From Candidatus Altarchaeales archaeon (GTDB lineage: Archaea; Altiarchaeota; Altiarchaeia; IMC4; SCGC-AAA252-I15): 6,087 nucleotides of DNA. Numbering within the stretch: the stretch's first letter is position 1; every line of letters starts with the position of its first letter. Below the pieces are notes generated by a model that did no database searches, was not told the origin of the DNA, and saw only the letters and a program-made list of their open reading frames with translations. This document shows, piece after piece, positions 3,763 to 6,087 of this stretch. The stretch spans positions 1-6,087 of the forward strand of contig VGJA01000063.1 in the NCBI GenBank assembly GCA_016867655.1. Reading direction: 5' to 3'. Position numbers and translations under genes: made by a program.

Positions 3763-5718
3763 ATGACCATTGATTACAACCAAATTGGTTTTAAATGCGG
3801 CATAGAAATCCACCAGCAGCTTGAGACGCACAAGCTGTTCTGCAGTTGTCCCTCTTTGATTAGGGAGGAGAAGCCAGACTTGGTTGTTGAGCGCAGGATG
3901 CGCGCTGTCGCCGGCGAGCTTGGGGAAGTAGACCGAGCTGCGTTACACGAGTTTCTCAAGAACAGAAGGCTTTTGTATGAAGCTTATTCAAACTCAAACT
4001 GCCTTGTGGAACTGGATGAAGAGCCGCCTCATCCCTTGAACCAAGGGGCTTTGGAAATTGCTGTTGAAACAGCTTTCCTGCTGAAGGCCAGGCTTGTGGA
4101 TGAACTGCAGGTTATGCGGAAGACTGTCATAGATGGCTCCAACACCACCGGCTTTCAGAGAACGATACTGGTTGCAATGGACGGCATTTTGGAGACAAGC
4201 GAGGGCGCTGTTGGCATTCCCACAATATGTCTGGAGGAAGATGCAGCCAGAAAGATTGAGGAAAAAGGCGACACAATCGTCTACAGGTTGGACCGGTTGG
4301 GGATTCCTCTGGTTGAGATTGCTACCACTCCTGACATAAAGAATCCGAGGCATGCCAAAGAAGTTGCAGAGAAAATCGGCATGTTGTTGCGTGCAACAGG
4401 AAAAGTAAAGCGCGGTTTAGGGACAATACGACAGGACTTGAACGTTTCCATCAGAGATGGCTCCAGGGTTGAAGTCAAAGGGGTTCAGGCTTTGAACGAC
4501 ATACCCAAGATTCTTGAAAACGAGGTGTTGCGGCAAATGCGTTTGGTTGAAATCAAAAAGGAGTTGGAAAAAAGAGACGTAAGGAGAGATGACTTGAGGA
4601 GGGATTATGTTGACGTTTCAAACGTTTTCGCAAGCAGTGGGAGAGACTGGGTTAAATCCAGAATAAGGGCTGGGGAAAAGGGTTTGGCTGTCAAACTGAA
4701 GGGCTTTCAAAGCCTTCTTGGAAAAGAATTGATGCCAGACTACCGTTTTGGCACGGAGTTGGCGAGAATAGTCAAGTCCACCACAGGCGTTGGGGGAATA
4801 ATGCATTCAGACGAGAAAATTGACGTTGATTTAAGGAAGGAGTTGGACAGAAAACTGGAGACTGGAGACCAGTCGGCTTTTGTTTGTGTTGTTGCCCGGA
4901 TGGATGTTGCTGTAAAAGCGCTTGGCGTTGTTGTTGATCGCTGTGTTGTTGCTTTGACTGGCGTTCCAGAGGAGACGAGAATGGCTGTCGGCGAGCTTAC
5001 TGAGTATATGAGGCCATTGCCTGGAAGCCACAGGATGTATCCAGAGACTGACGAGCCGCTTGTCTTGATGAGCAAACAGTTGTTGGACAATATTAAAGCC
5101 AGCCTGCCTGAGTTGTTTGAAGACAAAGCCAAAAGGTATGAAAAAATGGGTTTGAGCGGTGAATTGGCCTCCCAGCTGTCCAAGTCAGCTCTTTCATCCA
5201 AGTTTGAGGAGTATGCCAGCAGGCATGCGAAACTGAAGCCTTCTTTGATAGCTGGCCTGCTGTTGATGGCCCCCAAGGAGGCTAAAAAAAGGTTTAACGC
5301 AAACGTTGAACTGCTTGCAGACAAACATTATGAGGAAATACTGGGCTTATTGGAAGGTGGGGCAATCACCAAAGACGTCCTGGCTGAACTGCTTGCAGTG
5401 CTTGCATCAAATCCAGATAAAAAGGCTGGCGAGCTTGCGAAAGAAAAACAATTGACTGCACTTAGCATGAAAGAGATTGAATTGCTTGCAAGTCGAGTAA
5501 TAGAAGAAAACCGGGAACTGAAGACTGGAAACCGAAGACTGGAAACCGAAGACTGGAAACCCGTGTCCCCTCGGGGGATCCCCGTTAGGGGGAAAACCGT
5601 GGAAACCGAAAACCGACAACAAGCATTAAACATCTTGGTGGGAAAGGTGATGGGCTTGTGTAAAGGCAGAGCAGATGCTGAAATAGTGAGAAAAATTCTG
5701 GAGAAAAAGCTGGGGTGA
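3763..5718 (+). CDS. gatE: Glu-tRNA(Gln) amidotransferase subunit E
   Basis: GatE works with GatD, outside this window, to convert Glu-tRNA(Gln) to Gln-tRNA(Gln). It binds the tRNA, phosphorylates the glutamyl group and amidates it with ammonia released by GatD. The 651 residues start with the GatB/GatE cradle: GFKCGIEIHQQLETHKLFC (9-27), YRLDRLGIPLVEIATTPD (174-191) and IRQDLNVSI (222-230). The GatE-specific GAD insert follows (about 300-410, with GKELMPDYRFGTELA and GVGGIMHSDE), then MRPLPGSHRMYPETDEP (416-432) and the helical C-terminal tail (about 440-651) that contacts tRNA. Residues about 584-617 are encoded by a repeat element; without these 34 residues the protein would be about 617 long, near the usual size. 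No Shine-Dalgarno site precedes the ATG. The stop codon of the upstream relic ORF is one base away, so leadered translation by reinitiation is possible. The start matches the family N-terminus. Confidence 0.95.
   Translation: MTIDYNQIGFKCGIEIHQQLETHKLFCSCPSLIREEKPDLVVERRMRAVAGELGEVDRAALHEFLKNRRLLYEAYSNSNCLVELDEEPPHPLNQGALEIAVETAFLLKARLVDELQVMRKTVIDGSNTTGFQRTILVAMDGILETSEGAVGIPTICLEEDAARKIEEKGDTIVYRLDRLGIPLVEIATTPDIKNPRHAKEVAEKIGMLLRATGKVKRGLGTIRQDLNVSIRDGSRVEVKGVQALNDIPKILENEVLRQMRLVEIKKELEKRDVRRDDLRRDYVDVSNVFASSGRDWVKSRIRAGEKGLAVKLKGFQSLLGKELMPDYRFGTELARIVKSTTGVGGIMHSDEKIDVDLRKELDRKLETGDQSAFVCVVARMDVAVKALGVVVDRCVVALTGVPEETRMAVGELTEYMRPLPGSHRMYPETDEPLVLMSKQLLDNIKASLPELFEDKAKRYEKMGLSGELASQLSKSALSSKFEEYASRHAKLKPSLIAGLLLMAPKEAKKRFNANVELLADKHYEEILGLLEGGAITKDVLAELLAVLASNPDKKAGELAKEKQLTALSMKEIELLASRVIEENRELKTGNRRLETEDWKPVSPRGIPVRGKTVETENRQQALNILVGKVMGLCKGRADAEIVRKILEKKLG
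4848..4870 (+). repeat. Short run of heptanucleotide units inside the gatE GAD region
   Basis: The units CAGAAAA, CTGGAGA, CTGGAGA and then CC follow the CYGRARA pattern of the repeat elements at 1051-1185 and 5506-5615, and AAAACTGGAGAC is identical to 1145-1156. It encodes part of DRKLETGDQ (362-370). The protein does not look lengthened here, since KLETGDQSAF fits the usual spacing before the AFV strand. It may be a chance match. Confidence 0.3.
5506..5615 (+). repeat. Palindromic heptanucleotide repeat element, in-frame copy inside gatE
   Basis: Seven 7-nt units (5511-5559: CCGGGAA, CTGAAGA, CTGGAAA, CCGAAGA, CTGGAAA, CCGAAGA, CTGGAAA) lead into the shared 14-mer ACTGGAAACCCGTG (5552-5565). 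Two adjacent hairpins follow, TCCCC-TCG-GGGGA (5566-5578) and TCCCC-GTTAG-GGGGA (5579-5593), then purine-rich units ending ACCGAAAACCG. Copies of GAAAACCG at 5506-5513 and 5608-5615 bracket exactly 102 bp, or 34 codons, and encode ENR at both edges (582-584 and 616-618). The insert therefore keeps the frame and has no stop. The 14-mer and the TCCCCGnnAGGGGGAAA hairpin match the minus strand of the intergenic copy at 1051-1185, but the heptad array on the 5' side has the opposite orientation relative to that core. Confidence 0.85.
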
Positions 5719-5732
5719 GTCTTTAAACCCTA

Positions 5733-5741
5733 TTTTTATAT
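5733..5741 (+). promoter_or_regulatory. TATA-like box of rps6e; T-run may also end gatE transcription
   Basis: TTTTTATAT lies about 39 bp before the rps6e ATG, predicting a transcript start near 5763 and a leader of about 14 nt without a Shine-Dalgarno site. The five Ts lie 15 bp after the gatE stop and could also act as an oligo-T archaeal terminator. Both readings are by eye. Confidence 0.45.
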
Positions 5742-5776
5742 CTCCTAGTTGAATATCATTAACCAAATTTTGTAAG

Positions 5777-6087
5777 ATGGAATGTAAGGTTGTTGTGTCT
5801 GATCCGGAATCTGGAAAGTCCTACCAAAGGGAGTTGAAGGACGAGAAGGCCAAGAGACTGAAGGGCCTCAAGCTGGGCGCTGAGTTTGACGGCAGTATTC
5901 TAGGGCTGACAGACTACAAGCTGGTTGTCACAGGCGGAAGCGACAAAAGCGGCTTCCCGATGAGGAAAGGAGTTCATGGAATAGCCCGAGAGATGGTGTT
6001 GAGCAAAGGCGGCGTCGGCTACAACCCTCTTAGGGAAGAGAGAATAAGAAAACGCCTTAGAGGAGAAGTCATAGCTGAAGACATAGC
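5777..6087 (+). CDS. rps6e: Small-subunit ribosomal protein eS6, N-terminal part (cut by window edge)
   Basis: eS6 is an archaeal/eukaryotic protein of the 30S/40S subunit that has no bacterial counterpart. The 103 complete codons visible contain the family core: LKGLKLGAEFDGSILGL (28-44), YKLVVTGGSDKSGFPMR (47-63), the signature before VHG (66-68), VLSKGGVGY (74-82), and a basic stretch RIRKRLRGEVI (89-99). Archaeal eS6 proteins are around 125 residues, so perhaps 20 are missing beyond the edge. The ATG at 5777 is the only ATG after an in-frame TGA at 5750-5752. It follows gatE by 58 bp with its own TATA-like box, so it is probably transcribed separately. Confidence 0.93.
   Translation, partial: MECKVVVSDPESGKSYQRELKDEKAKRLKGLKLGAEFDGSILGLTDYKLVVTGGSDKSGFPMRKGVHGIAREMVLSKGGVGYNPLREERIRKRLRGEVIAEDI

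Noticed and set aside
5328..5633. Minus-strand open frames opposite the gatE C-terminus
   Set aside because: They overlap the well-supported gatE and owe their openness and FGFHGFP-like peptides to the reverse reading of the repeat.

Overview
This window is from an archaeal chromosome. The diagnostic genes are GatE (an archaea-specific tRNA amidotransferase subunit), the small DNA primase subunit PriS, the rRNA endonuclease Nob1, ribosomal protein eS6, and an AglB/STT3-type oligosaccharyltransferase beside a cis-prenyltransferase. No strong Shine-Dalgarno sites precede gatE or rps6e, and TATA-like boxes lie where archaeal promoters would place them. Short genes, close packing and some family-atypical protein features fit an uncultured, perhaps DPANN-like archaeon; the lineage is an inference I cannot confirm from 6 kb. 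I saw no tRNA, rRNA, CRISPR array or transposase gene.

Layout. 1-1022 (minus) is the N-terminal 340 codons of an AglB/STT3 oligosaccharyltransferase, cut by the window edge. 1023-1202 is an intergenic gap almost filled by a palindromic repeat with 7-nt tandem units. 1203-1892 (minus) is a cis-prenyltransferase, probably co-transcribed upstream of aglB and making its polyprenyl lipid carrier. 1893-1964 is a divergent promoter. 1965-2444 (plus) is nob1, overlapping by 12 bp the convergent priS (2433-3545, minus). 3546-3762 is a second divergent promoter plus a 50-codon ORF whose first 19 codons are a diverged copy of the gatE start. 3763-5718 (plus) is gatE, carrying near its C-terminus an in-frame copy of the same repeat family seen at 1051-1185. 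5719-5776 is a short promoter gap, and 5777-6087 is the start of rps6e (eS6), cut by the window edge.

Functionally the genes fall into core information processing (rRNA 3'-end maturation, primer synthesis, Gln-tRNA formation, small ribosomal subunit) and a small N-glycosylation pair. The two most unusual observations are not conventional genes. First, a dispersed heptanucleotide-plus-hairpin element is found once between genes and once inside the reading frame of gatE, where it adds about 34 residues, comparable in principle to in-frame palindromic elements known from Rickettsia. Second, a relic second gatE start, protein-conserved but synonymously diverged, sits where transcription should begin and ends one base before the real gatE ATG.
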